A stretch of DNA of 55,203 nucleotides from Bryobacterales bacterium (GTDB lineage: Bacteria; Acidobacteriota; Terriglobia; Bryobacterales; Bryobacteraceae): contig PMTR01000126.1 of NCBI GenBank assembly GCA_003167255.1, positions 1-55,203 of the forward strand, given 5' to 3'. Positions within the stretch are counted from its first letter, which is position 1, and each line of letters starts with the position of its first letter. A program made the position numbers and the translations under genes. The notes under the pieces are model-generated. The model worked only from the letters and a program-made list of their open reading frames with translations. It was not told the DNA's origin and did not search any database. This document shows, piece after piece, positions 1-7,453 of the stretch.

Positions 1-2
1 TG

Positions 3-1166
3 GGCAGCCAGATCACCAACATCCGCCAGATCAAGGGCGCGGTGAACGAAGCCGTGCGCGTCTATGTCGATCTGGCCCGGGCGGGCGCCGCCCTGCAGTT
101 TCTCGACGTCGGCGGCGGCCTCGGCATCGATTACGATGGCTCCCAGACGGATTTCGAATCCAGCGTCAACTACACCCTGCAGGAATACGCCAACGACATC
201 ATCTATCACGTCCAGAACGTCTGCGACGAGGTCAACGTGGCGCACCCCACCATCATCACCGAGAGTGGGCGCGCCATTGCCGCCTATCACAGCGCCCTGG
301 TTTTCAACGTCCTCGGAGTAGCCGGCATGGGCGATACCGATGTGGCGCCGGAAACGCCCCCGGACGCCGAGCAGCCCCTCATCGACCTGCAGGAAACGCA
401 CCGCGGCCTCACTGCCAAGAACCTGCTCGAAAGCTACCATGACGCGCAGCAGGCCCTCGACCAGGCGCTCAACCTGTTCAGCCTCGGCTATCTTTCGCTC
501 GAACAGCGCTGCGTCGCCGAGAATCTTTACTGGGCGATCTCGCGCAAAATCCAGGCCCAGGCGCGGCAACTCGACTATTTCCCCGAAGAGTTGGAGGGCA
601 TTGACGCCATGCTCTCCGACACCTACTTCTGCAATTTCTCGCTCTTCCAGAGCATGCCCGATAGCTGGGCCATCAAGCAGCTCTTTCCCATCATGCCCAT
701 CCACCGGCTGGAAGAGGAACCCACGCGCCCGGCCGTGCTCGGCGACATCACCTGCGATTCGGACGGCAAGGTGGACGCCTTCATCGACCGCCGCGACGTC
801 AAGCGCACCCTGCTGCTCCACACGTTCAACGGCGGCGATTATTACCTCGGCGCTTTTCTGTTGGGCGCGTACCAGGAAATCCTGGGCGACCTGCACAACC
901 TGTTCGGCGATACCAACGCGGTGCACGTCCGTTTGGGACCTGCCGGCGACGTGATCCTCGATTCCGTGATCAAGGGCGACACCGTCCGCGAGGTCTTGAA
1001 CTACGTGCAATTCTCATCCGACAGCCTGGTGCAAATGCTGCGCAAGGACGTCGAGACTGCGTTGCGCGAAGGCCGCCTCACGTATGAGGAGAGCGGCGCG
1101 CTGCTGAAGTTCTACGAAGAAGGGCTGCACGGGTATACGTACCTGGAGGATGTGCACGAGCAGTAG
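3..1166 (+). CDS. speA: Biosynthetic arginine decarboxylase, 3' part
   Basis: This is the C-terminal 387 residues of a PLP-dependent biosynthetic arginine decarboxylase (SpeA), which converts arginine to agmatine for polyamine synthesis in the cytoplasm. The frame is open from the window edge, so the N-terminal PLP barrel is missing. Visible SpeA hallmarks are HxGSQ-type sequence at the very start (GSQITNIRQIKG), the glycine-rich phosphate-binding segment FLDVGGGLGIDYDGS, the ESGRAIAAYHS segment that usually contributes PLP contacts, and the long SpeA-specific C-terminal region (SLGYLSLEQRC, YFCNFSLFQSMPDSWAI, FPIMPIHRL, ITCDSDGKVDAFID, YLGAFLLGAYQEILGDLHN, LFGDTNAVHV). The stop is at 1164-1166. 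The conserved GAYQEILGDLHNLFG stretch makes the assignment secure. The gene stands apart from the next genes, which face the other way. Confidence 0.95.
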   Translation, partial: GSQITNIRQIKGAVNEAVRVYVDLARAGAALQFLDVGGGLGIDYDGSQTDFESSVNYTLQEYANDIIYHVQNVCDEVNVAHPTIITESGRAIAAYHSALVFNVLGVAGMGDTDVAPETPPDAEQPLIDLQETHRGLTAKNLLESYHDAQQALDQALNLFSLGYLSLEQRCVAENLYWAISRKIQAQARQLDYFPEELEGIDAMLSDTYFCNFSLFQSMPDSWAIKQLFPIMPIHRLEEEPTRPAVLGDITCDSDGKVDAFIDRRDVKRTLLLHTFNGGDYYLGAFLLGAYQEILGDLHNLFGDTNAVHVRLGPAGDVILDSVIKGDTVREVLNYVQFSSDSLVQMLRKDVETALREGRLTYEESGALLKFYEEGLHGYTYLEDVHEQ

Positions 1167-1210
1167 GGGCGGCCTGCCTGCCTAAGGTGCGATTCTTCTC
1201 CTGCCCGCAA

Positions 1211-1373
1211 GCCCCGGAAGGGGCGTCAGATCATAGCCCAGCGCGTGAGCGCTGGGAAGGGTTAGGGACGGCCGAGCCCCGGAACGGGGCGGAAGATCTG
1301 GAGACAGGCGCATCTTTCGCCCCGTTCCGGGGCTCGCCAACTTGCTTTGTGGACCCAGGGCTCGCGCCCTGGG
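1211..1373. repeat. Cluster of four perfect or near-perfect hairpins
   Basis: The 275 bases between speA and the antitoxin gene contain no credible gene but four stacked inverted repeats. They are GCCCC-ggaa-GGGGC (1211-1224), CCCAGCGC-gtga-GCGCTGGG (1237-1256), a long hairpin with 24-base arms at 1274-1297 and 1312-1335 with one mismatch, and CCCAGGGC-tcgc-GCCCTGGG (1354-1373). The arms of the long hairpin are themselves palindromic (GCCCCGgaaCGGGGC). No T-run follows, so this is not a simple terminator. It resembles REP/BIME-type intergenic palindromic DNA; its function is unknown. Confidence 0.75.
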
Positions 1374-1441
1374 CAATTCGCTGTCGCCCTCCGGGCTTTT
1401 CTGTTTGGTCGCTGCTCCGCTGCGCTGAAGCGAGCGAGGAT

Positions 1442-1675
1442 TCAATGCCGTTTATGCGCCTCTTCCCTCGTCATCCGCTTCGCTGCGCGAACGCCCTTCA
1501 TCGGCTTGAGCTTCTTCCATCTCTCGAATGCCGCCCAGTAATCGCCGGTTCGGCGCATTTCGTCCTCGAGCATGCGGCCGACCAGCTTGGAAACAGAGGT
1601 ATCCTCTTGAGCGGCTTTGATTCGAGCCCAACGTGCCGCTTCTTCGCTCACCGTAATGGTAATGTTCCTCAACAC
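1442..1675 (-). CDS. Orphan ribbon-helix-helix antitoxin
   Basis: A 77-residue protein starting at GTG 1675 (MLRNITITVSEEAARWARIKAA). The N-terminal beta strand RNITITV followed by an Ala-rich helix and a DTSVSKLVGRML helix is the pattern of CopG/Arc-type antitoxins that pair with VapC PIN toxins. Such antitoxins bind DNA as dimers and autorepress their operon. The family normally has the toxin gene immediately downstream, but here the downstream side holds only the hairpin cluster, so no PIN-domain toxin is left. A longer reading from ATG 1723 would overlap the upstream membrane-protein gene by 11 bases and adds residues that do not belong to the fold. No strong ribosome binding site is visible before the GTG. 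The family assignment is fairly good; the exact start is uncertain. Confidence 0.65.
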   Translation of the reverse strand: MLRNITITVSEEAARWARIKAAQEDTSVSKLVGRMLEDEMRRTGDYWAAFERWKKLKPMKGVRAAKRMTREEAHKRH

Positions 1676-1712
1676 AAAATCAGTGTAACACGGAATTCCT
1701 GTGATTGCTTGG

Positions 1713-3413
1713 TCACCGCACATCCTCGAACATCGGCTTCTCTTCGCGATACGGCGTCAGCCGCACGGGCATCGCGTCGGGCTCCAGCAACCACACCGTC
1801 CGATCGGGATAGTAGGCTCGCAGCTTCTCGTTTTCCGTACCCAGGTCCAGCGACATTACCACTGGCGCGCCGTCGATGTCGGCCGCATTGTGGATCCATT
1901 CCCGATAGCGGTGCAGCTCGCCGTAGCGCACGAAGACCAGCTTCTTTCCGGGCAGCCCCGCGAGCCGGTGTTCGACGCCCGCGCGCCCTTCCGGATCTCC
2001 GAAGTTCACAAAATCCCAGGTTTCGTACGGCCGCATCCCGAGGAAAATGCTCTGGTCTCCCAGGGCGTGCAATCCGTACCAGAACAGAAAGTGCGCGCCC
2101 GCCAGCAACACCACCAGCCGCGCCGCCTCGGGGCTCATCCGGCTTAACCGTTCGAGCCCCGTCACGGCCATCAGGATGAACAGGCAGGTCACACCCGCTA
2201 CGTACTGCGGGAAAAAGTACGGGTAAAAGTTCGTGCCCAGGCTGAGCAGGAAAACTGTTCCCGCCGCCCACGCGAACCGGAATTCCCGCAACGCGGGCAG
2301 GAAGAACGCCAGCGCCAGGTAGAGTGGGGCCACAAGAAAGAAACGGTAGAAGCGCACCCGTATGCCCCAGCGCTCCAGGTATCGGCCCGCCGTTTCGGGT
2401 TCATCGCCGTGCTCCGCGGCCTGGCCTTCGGCGGTCAGTCTCTGTTGCGTGGTCAGCTCGCGATGCGGCACGGGGTTCGGCTGCCACGTGAACGTGGTAG
2501 GCACGCCGTATTGGTAGCGGCTCTCGGCGTAGGGAATGGTGGCGAAGCTTCCGGTCACGGCTTTCGCCTGCAGCAGCGTCAGCGCCACGGCCGGCAGCAT
2601 GGCCAGCGCCGCTACCGGCGCAATCCGCGCGAGCCCGCGCCACGCCGCGGGACGCACCAGGAAGACCAATACGCTCAGGCACAGGAAAATCGATTCGTAG
2701 GGCCGCGTGAGCAAGTGCATCCCCAGCCCTGCGCCCAGCAGGACGGCGTCCCGCCGCCGCGGTTCCTTCTGCAGTCGCGGCAGCGCGCCGAACACCAGGC
2801 AGCCCGCCGCCGCCGTCACCGCGCCGCCCCAGTAAATATTCGTCCACTCGTTGAGCGGCCCGAATTCGCATACCGCCAGCAACCCACCCACCAGCGCCCA
2901 GCCCGGCGTGGTCCACCCGCGCAGCATCCAGTAACACAGCGCGCAGAAGGCCCCCGCGCCCAGCAGCACGCCGGCCCACGGATGGCCGAACACCATCCAT
3001 CCCAGCGCCAGCACCAGTCCCGGGCCGGCCGGATAGATGGAACTGTATTTGGGCTCCTGCAGCACAAACACCGTCTCGAAAAACCGGTGCATCGGATGCA
3101 TCTGGTTGGCCAGGCGAAAATGCCGCAGCGTATCGGCCAGCAGCAGGTAGCCATAGTCGTCGGCCCCGCTGGGCACTGGTGCGGGAAACTTAGGCAGCAG
3201 CGCCAGCCGCAGCGCGATCGGCGTCACGAAGAGCAACAGCATGACCCAGCCGGTCTTCTCCGCGAACCGCGCCGCCGCCGGGCCCAACCCGGCGCGCGCC
3301 ACCATCAGCAGGATCAGCAGGCACACCAGCGCCAGTTCCAGGAAGTCGCTCGCCCCGAACCCAAGCGGGTTGTGCATCGGTAGGAACGAGCGAAACCAGT
3401 CGAACAGGAACAT
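1713..3413 (-). CDS. Polytopic membrane protein, glycosyltransferase-like
   Basis: A 566-residue integral membrane protein with about ten hydrophobic helices over residues 20-430 and a soluble C-terminal domain of about 120 residues. The layout (many TM helices, an extracytoplasmic loop after TM1 containing DDYGYLLLADTLRH, a hydrophilic tail) resembles GT-C/PMT-type membrane glycosyltransferases. The paired acidic residues in the first loop (ADDYGY) fit that reading. The C-terminal tail (PGKKLVFVRYGELH, WIHNAADIDGAPVVMSLDLG) resembles tails seen in uncharacterised acidobacterial membrane proteins. ATG 3413 is chosen because GGAG lies 6 bases before it; ATG 3425 is a possible alternative, while more upstream starts read through non-membrane sequence. 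The substrate cannot be predicted. It is divergent from the isomerase gene, with a 115-base shared promoter region. Confidence 0.65.
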   Translation of the reverse strand: MFLFDWFRSFLPMHNPLGFGASDFLELALVCLLILLMVARAGLGPAAARFAEKTGWVMLLLFVTPIALRLALLPKFPAPVPSGADDYGYLLLADTLRHFRLANQMHPMHRFFETVFVLQEPKYSSIYPAGPGLVLALGWMVFGHPWAGVLLGAGAFCALCYWMLRGWTTPGWALVGGLLAVCEFGPLNEWTNIYWGGAVTAAAGCLVFGALPRLQKEPRRRDAVLLGAGLGMHLLTRPYESIFLCLSVLVFLVRPAAWRGLARIAPVAALAMLPAVALTLLQAKAVTGSFATIPYAESRYQYGVPTTFTWQPNPVPHRELTTQQRLTAEGQAAEHGDEPETAGRYLERWGIRVRFYRFFLVAPLYLALAFFLPALREFRFAWAAGTVFLLSLGTNFYPYFFPQYVAGVTCLFILMAVTGLERLSRMSPEAARLVVLLAGAHFLFWYGLHALGDQSIFLGMRPYETWDFVNFGDPEGRAGVEHRLAGLPGKKLVFVRYGELHRYREWIHNAADIDGAPVVMSLDLGTENEKLRAYYPDRTVWLLEPDAMPVRLTPYREEKPMFEDVR

Positions 3414-3528
3414 GCCAGACTCCATTGTCACAGACCGCTGATCGGAGCCGCGGCCGTCAGGAAGCGCCAGGTTCATCCGCGAAGCCGGCCACCGCTCCAT
3501 TACTGTCGCGGCTCGGATTGGGGCTTCC

Positions 3529-4980
3529 GTGTACAATACCGATTTGCGGACCTCTTCTTACACCACTCGGGTCGGCCTGTTTGGCGTCGGACTCCAGGCA
3601 TATTGGCAGCAGTTCCCCGGCCTGGAGGAACGCCTCCAAGGCTACGTGCGCCAGGTGGCCGAACGGCTGGGCGCGATGCACGTGGAAGTCGTCGACCTCG
3701 GCTTGATCGACACTCCCGAAAAGGCCCTCGAAGCCGGCCACCGCTTCCGCCAGGCCGATGTCGATCTCATCTTTCTCTACGTCACCACCTACGCGCTCTC
3801 TTCCACCGTCCTGCCCGTGGTGCGCCGCGCGCGCGTGCCGGTCATCGTCCTCAGCCTCGCGCCAGCCGCCGCCATCGATTACGCAGCCTTCAACCGCATG
3901 GGCGACCGCACTCTGATGACCGGCGAGTTTCTGGCCTGGTGCCAGGCCTGTTCCGTCCCGGAAATCGCCAACGTTTTTCAGCGCTGCCGCATTCCTTTCC
4001 GCCAGGTCACCGGCATGCTCGAAGACGACCCCGCCGCGTGGAACGAGGTCGCCGACTGGGTTTCCGCCGCGCGCGTCGCGACCGTTATGGAGCACAACCG
4101 CCTCGGCGTCATGGGCCATTATTACGGCGGCATGCTCGACATCTATACCGACCTCACGCTGCAATGCGCCACCTTCGGCGGCCACATGGAGATGATCGAA
4201 GTCGAAGAACTGGCGGCTTTGCGCGCCCAAGTCAGCGACACCGAAGTGGAGCGGCGGCTCGCCGAATTCGCGGAGACGTTCGACGTGCAGCCCGATTGCC
4301 CGTCCGAAGATCTGGCGCAAGCCGCACGAACTTCCGTGGCTCTCGATCGCCTGGTGGAAGCCCATGGCCTTACCGCACTAGCTTATTTCTACAGCGGCAG
4401 CGGCAATCCCGCCAATCAGGATGCCATCAGCTCCATCATCCTCGGCAATAGCCTGCTCACCGCCCGCGGCATCCCCGTCGCCGGCGAGCTGGAGATCAAG
4501 AACGCGCAGGCCATGAAGATTATGGATGCCTTCGGCGCGGGCGGTTCATTCACCGAATTCTACGCCATGGATTTCCGCGACGACATGGTGCTGATGGGCC
4601 ACGATGGCCCCGGCCATGTCTCGATCGCCCAGGGAAAAACCAAAGTCCGCCCGCTTTCCGTCTACCACGGCAAGGTGGGCCATGGCCTTTCCGTCGAAAT
4701 GTCCGTGCAGCACGGACCAGTGACCCTGCTCTCGGTGGCCGAGGCCGCTCATGGCAAGTTGAAGCTGCTCGCCGCCGAGGGTGAATCGGTCCCCGGACCC
4801 ATTCTGGAGATCGGCAACACCAACAGCCGCTATCGGTTCCCCATCGGCGCGCGCCGCTTCGTCACCGAATGGGCCGCCCATGGTCCTGCCCACCACTGCG
4901 CGGCGGGCGTCGGACACATCGCCGCCAAGATCGAGAAGCTGGCCAGCCTGCTTGAAATGGAATTCTCGCGGGTGTGCTGA
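3529..4980 (+). CDS. AraA/FucI-like sugar isomerase
   Basis: A 483-residue protein of the L-arabinose/L-fucose isomerase superfamily, which interconverts aldoses and ketoses using a Mn2+ site made of two Glu and two His. The metal ligands can be placed in AGELEIKNAQ (first Glu), SFTEFYAMDF (second Glu), LMGHDGPGH (His) and the C-terminal AHGPAHHCAAGVGH (His). The N-terminal half (VGLFGVGLQAYW, RFRQADVDLIFLYVTTYALSS) has the Rossmann-like substrate-end fold of this family, and MGHYYGGMLDIYTD matches the central conserved block. The length is close to AraA. The start is GTG; no strong ribosome binding site decides it. The true substrate is open: many soil acidobacterial paralogues are only distantly related to AraA. 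Its stop abuts the convergent GH31 gene with no spacing. Confidence 0.8.
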   Translation: MYNTDLRTSSYTTRVGLFGVGLQAYWQQFPGLEERLQGYVRQVAERLGAMHVEVVDLGLIDTPEKALEAGHRFRQADVDLIFLYVTTYALSSTVLPVVRRARVPVIVLSLAPAAAIDYAAFNRMGDRTLMTGEFLAWCQACSVPEIANVFQRCRIPFRQVTGMLEDDPAAWNEVADWVSAARVATVMEHNRLGVMGHYYGGMLDIYTDLTLQCATFGGHMEMIEVEELAALRAQVSDTEVERRLAEFAETFDVQPDCPSEDLAQAARTSVALDRLVEAHGLTALAYFYSGSGNPANQDAISSIILGNSLLTARGIPVAGELEIKNAQAMKIMDAFGAGGSFTEFYAMDFRDDMVLMGHDGPGHVSIAQGKTKVRPLSVYHGKVGHGLSVEMSVQHGPVTLLSVAEAAHGKLKLLAAEGESVPGPILEIGNTNSRYRFPIGARRFVTEWAAHGPAHHCAAGVGHIAAKIEKLASLLEMEFSRVC

Positions 4981-7200
4981 TCACTGCCACTTCAGGCGAC
5001 TCGTTCCAGCCTGATCGAACTCGACCGACACGCTTCCGTCGGCGGCTTTCACCGGCTCCAGCTTCCGATCGTTGAGCGTAACGCTCGCGGGCCCGCCGAA
5101 CCGCCATCGCAGGATCACTCGCGCGGCTTGCCCGGTCAGCACCAGGCTGCCCGGTTCGGCGCCCGGTGTGAGTTGGCGGCCTTCGAAATCCGTCAGCGCC
5201 CGCAGCGGAGCGCCGGGATAGATTTCATACACGCGGCGATCGTCCAGCGACTTCACCTTCTGGTCTTGGTATTCTTTCTGCGGCACCAGTGTCATCACGT
5301 CGTCCGGAATCTTCGGCAGAATCGCGCCCGCACGCACGTATAGCGGAATGCGGTCGAGCGGTGCGTCGGCCACCACCGTCCGCCGGCCGGCGAGCGGCTG
5401 GCCAGTCCAATAGTCGATCCAATTGCCCTCCGGCAGATAGACCGCCCGCTGAGTCACCGGGCTCAGCACCGGCGCCACCAGCAGGTCCGGACCCAGATAA
5501 TATTCCGTCTCGGCGTCGCGCGCCTCGGCGTCGTCCTGGTCGATCAGCGCCAGCGCGCGCATCATCGGCAGACCGTTGCGGGCGCTTTCCTGCGCCGCCG
5601 CGTAGCGGTAGGGGAACAGGCTCATGTGCAGCACCGAATACTGGCGGAAGATGCCGAGCGCCGCGTCGCCGTAGTCCCACGGCCCGAGGTTCATCCCGCT
5701 CATCACTTCCATGCCGGGCGAGAGCGCCGAGTATTCGGTCCAGCGGGCGAAGAGCACGTCGTCTCCTTGGTAGCGCGCTCGCTTGTTGTAGCCGCCCAGG
5801 TCGCTCACCCACAGCGAAATGCCGCTCATGCCAGCATTCAGCCCGGCCGTGACTACGGTGGGCAGACCGTTTTCGGTGGAAAACGTCGCGTCGTTATCGC
5901 CGCTCCAAAACAGCGGCAGCCCGTTCGACCCGGCCGTGCCGCTGCGCTGCAGCAGCACCCAGTCTTTGCCCTTGCGCTCGGCCAGCACTTCCGCCACCGC
6001 GCGGTTGTAGTCCACGGCGTACCGCGTGCGCATCAGCCTCTGGTCTTCGCCGCCGGAGAATTTCACGTCGCCCAGAAAATTGCCTTCGGCGTCGTCATCC
6101 TTGAATCCGTCCGCTCCCATCGCGATGGCCTTGCCTACTTGCCCCTGCCACCACTTCTTGGCCGCCGGGTTGGTGAAATCGATCAGCGCGCCGGTACCCT
6201 TCCACCAATCGGCGATGTAAGTCGAACCATCCGGCCGGTGCAGAAAATAGCCGTTGCGCTCCGCCTCGGCGAAGTTGCTCGACTCCGTCAGCGGGATCTT
6301 ATTCGCGAATCCCTGCTCGCCCGGCCGGTTGGTTTTCTGGTCGATCCATGGAGTGTGCCAGAGAATCAGCTTGTACCCCTCGTCGTGCAGGTGCGCGATC
6401 ATCCTCGGCACGTCGTCGAACTGCTTGGGGTTGAAGTCGTAGCTGTTGTAGTTGGTCGCCCACGGGCTGTCGATCAGAATAATCGATGCCGGCAGCCCCA
6501 GCGCCCGATACCGGTCGATGTCTTCTTCCACTTCCTGCCGGTTGCGGTGGTAATCGCGGGCCTTCCAGGGCGCGAAGGCCCAGTAAGGCGGCAATTCCTG
6601 CCGCCCCACCAGCGCCGTAAACCGATCCAGGATCAGCGGGAACCGCGGGCCTTCGATCAGCACCAGCCGCAGGTTGCGGCCATAAGTCTTGATGCGCACG
6701 CGGTAGCGCTCCGTCACGTTGAAATCGAAAGTAGCTTCGCTGGTGGTGTCCACCCACAGCCCATAGCCGCGGAGGCTCATGAAGAACGGCACCGGTTGGT
6801 ACGTGCTGATGCCTTTGGCATTGCCTGCGTCGCGCGAACCGTTCCGCACAATCGAGTGGGCATGGTTCAGACGGTCGAATCGCTCGCCCAGTCCGAAGTA
6901 GCTGCTGTCATCGCCCAGGTCGAACTCCCACTCACCCACCGATTGCGCATCGATCGAAATCTCACTCACGCCGGGGGCCAGTTGGCGCGTGCGCGCCGCG
7001 TTGGTGACAGACGTGAACGGCTGGCCATTGAAAACGAAGCGGTCGAGCGTGATGTGCTGCGTGCTGCCGTTGGTCGCCGGAAAGCTGAACTCGAACTGCA
7101 CCGCCGCTGCCGGCGTCACGGAGCGGACTTGGGCGCACGCCAGTCCGGCGAACGCGAGCAGGATCAGGCCCGTTCCGGAAAAACGGCTTCTATTCTTCAT
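4981..7200 (-). CDS. Secreted GH31 alpha-glucosidase/alpha-xylosidase
   Basis: A 739-residue glycoside hydrolase family 31 enzyme that removes terminal alpha-linked glucose or xylose from oligosaccharides. A signal peptide (KNRSRFSGTGLILLAFAGLACA) indicates export. It has the N-terminal beta-sandwich (WEFDLGDDSSYFGLGERFD, the usual GH31 GERF segment), then the (beta/alpha)8 barrel beginning PPYWAFAPWKARDYHRN. The nucleophile Asp lies in GADGFKDDDAEGNF and the acid/base in LFWSGDNDATF. The C-terminal beta domains include VYLPEGNWIDYWTG. The start at ATG 7200 has AGAGG three to four bases upstream. It is convergent with the sugar isomerase, suggesting a local carbohydrate-use theme, though no shared substrate can be proven. 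GH31 membership is secure; substrate specificity is not. Confidence 0.92.
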   Translation of the reverse strand: MKNRSRFSGTGLILLAFAGLACAQVRSVTPAAAVQFEFSFPATNGSTQHITLDRFVFNGQPFTSVTNAARTRQLAPGVSEISIDAQSVGEWEFDLGDDSSYFGLGERFDRLNHAHSIVRNGSRDAGNAKGISTYQPVPFFMSLRGYGLWVDTTSEATFDFNVTERYRVRIKTYGRNLRLVLIEGPRFPLILDRFTALVGRQELPPYWAFAPWKARDYHRNRQEVEEDIDRYRALGLPASIILIDSPWATNYNSYDFNPKQFDDVPRMIAHLHDEGYKLILWHTPWIDQKTNRPGEQGFANKIPLTESSNFAEAERNGYFLHRPDGSTYIADWWKGTGALIDFTNPAAKKWWQGQVGKAIAMGADGFKDDDAEGNFLGDVKFSGGEDQRLMRTRYAVDYNRAVAEVLAERKGKDWVLLQRSGTAGSNGLPLFWSGDNDATFSTENGLPTVVTAGLNAGMSGISLWVSDLGGYNKRARYQGDDVLFARWTEYSALSPGMEVMSGMNLGPWDYGDAALGIFRQYSVLHMSLFPYRYAAAQESARNGLPMMRALALIDQDDAEARDAETEYYLGPDLLVAPVLSPVTQRAVYLPEGNWIDYWTGQPLAGRRTVVADAPLDRIPLYVRAGAILPKIPDDVMTLVPQKEYQDQKVKSLDDRRVYEIYPGAPLRALTDFEGRQLTPGAEPGSLVLTGQAARVILRWRFGGPASVTLNDRKLEPVKAADGSVSVEFDQAGTSRLKWQ

Positions 7201-7241
7201 AAACCTCTATTCTGTGCGCCAGCCGTGCAAATCACAAGCCC

Positions 7242-7359
7242 TGTGGGGTCAGGCGGGTCAGGCTTTCAGCCTGCCGCCGGGCTTCTGCCCTGCGTCCCGC
7301 TACAATCGCGAAGAACGCCGGCTAAAAGCCGGCGGCAGGCTGGAAAGCCTGACCCCACA
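7242..7359. repeat. Modular inverted-repeat element, 13-bp perfect ends
   Basis: A 118-base intergenic element bounded by TGTGGGGTCAGGC (7242-7254) and its exact reverse complement GCCTGACCCCACA (7347-7359). Inside are further small stems such as CAGGCTTTCAGCCTG and GCCGGCTAAAAGCCGGC. Similar GTGGGG/CCCCAC-bounded elements occur at 10515, 14855, 17653, 28750, 43324 and 50696. No transposase is encoded. It behaves like a MITE or REP-type element; function and mobility are unknown. Confidence 0.75.
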
Positions 7360-7396
7360 TGGGCACGTCCTTCCGCCGCCCTCTTCGGAATTCGCA

Positions 7397-7402
7397 TATA
7401 AT
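7397..7402 (+). promoter_or_regulatory. Possible -10 box of korAB
   Basis: A perfect TATAAT lies 52 bases before the korA start codon. No good -35 box is seen 16-18 bases upstream, so activation or a different sigma preference would be needed. An AAGGA ribosome-binding sequence precedes ATG 7454. Confidence 0.4.
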
Positions 7403-7453
7403 TGAAGCGAACGTAAATTTGGGCCACACTCCCTTCAGAAGGATTCCCGATCG

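Noticed and set aside
1187-2179. Plus-strand 330-codon frame after speA
   Set aside because: It reads through the hairpin cluster and antisense to the antitoxin and membrane-protein genes, and lacks protein-like character.
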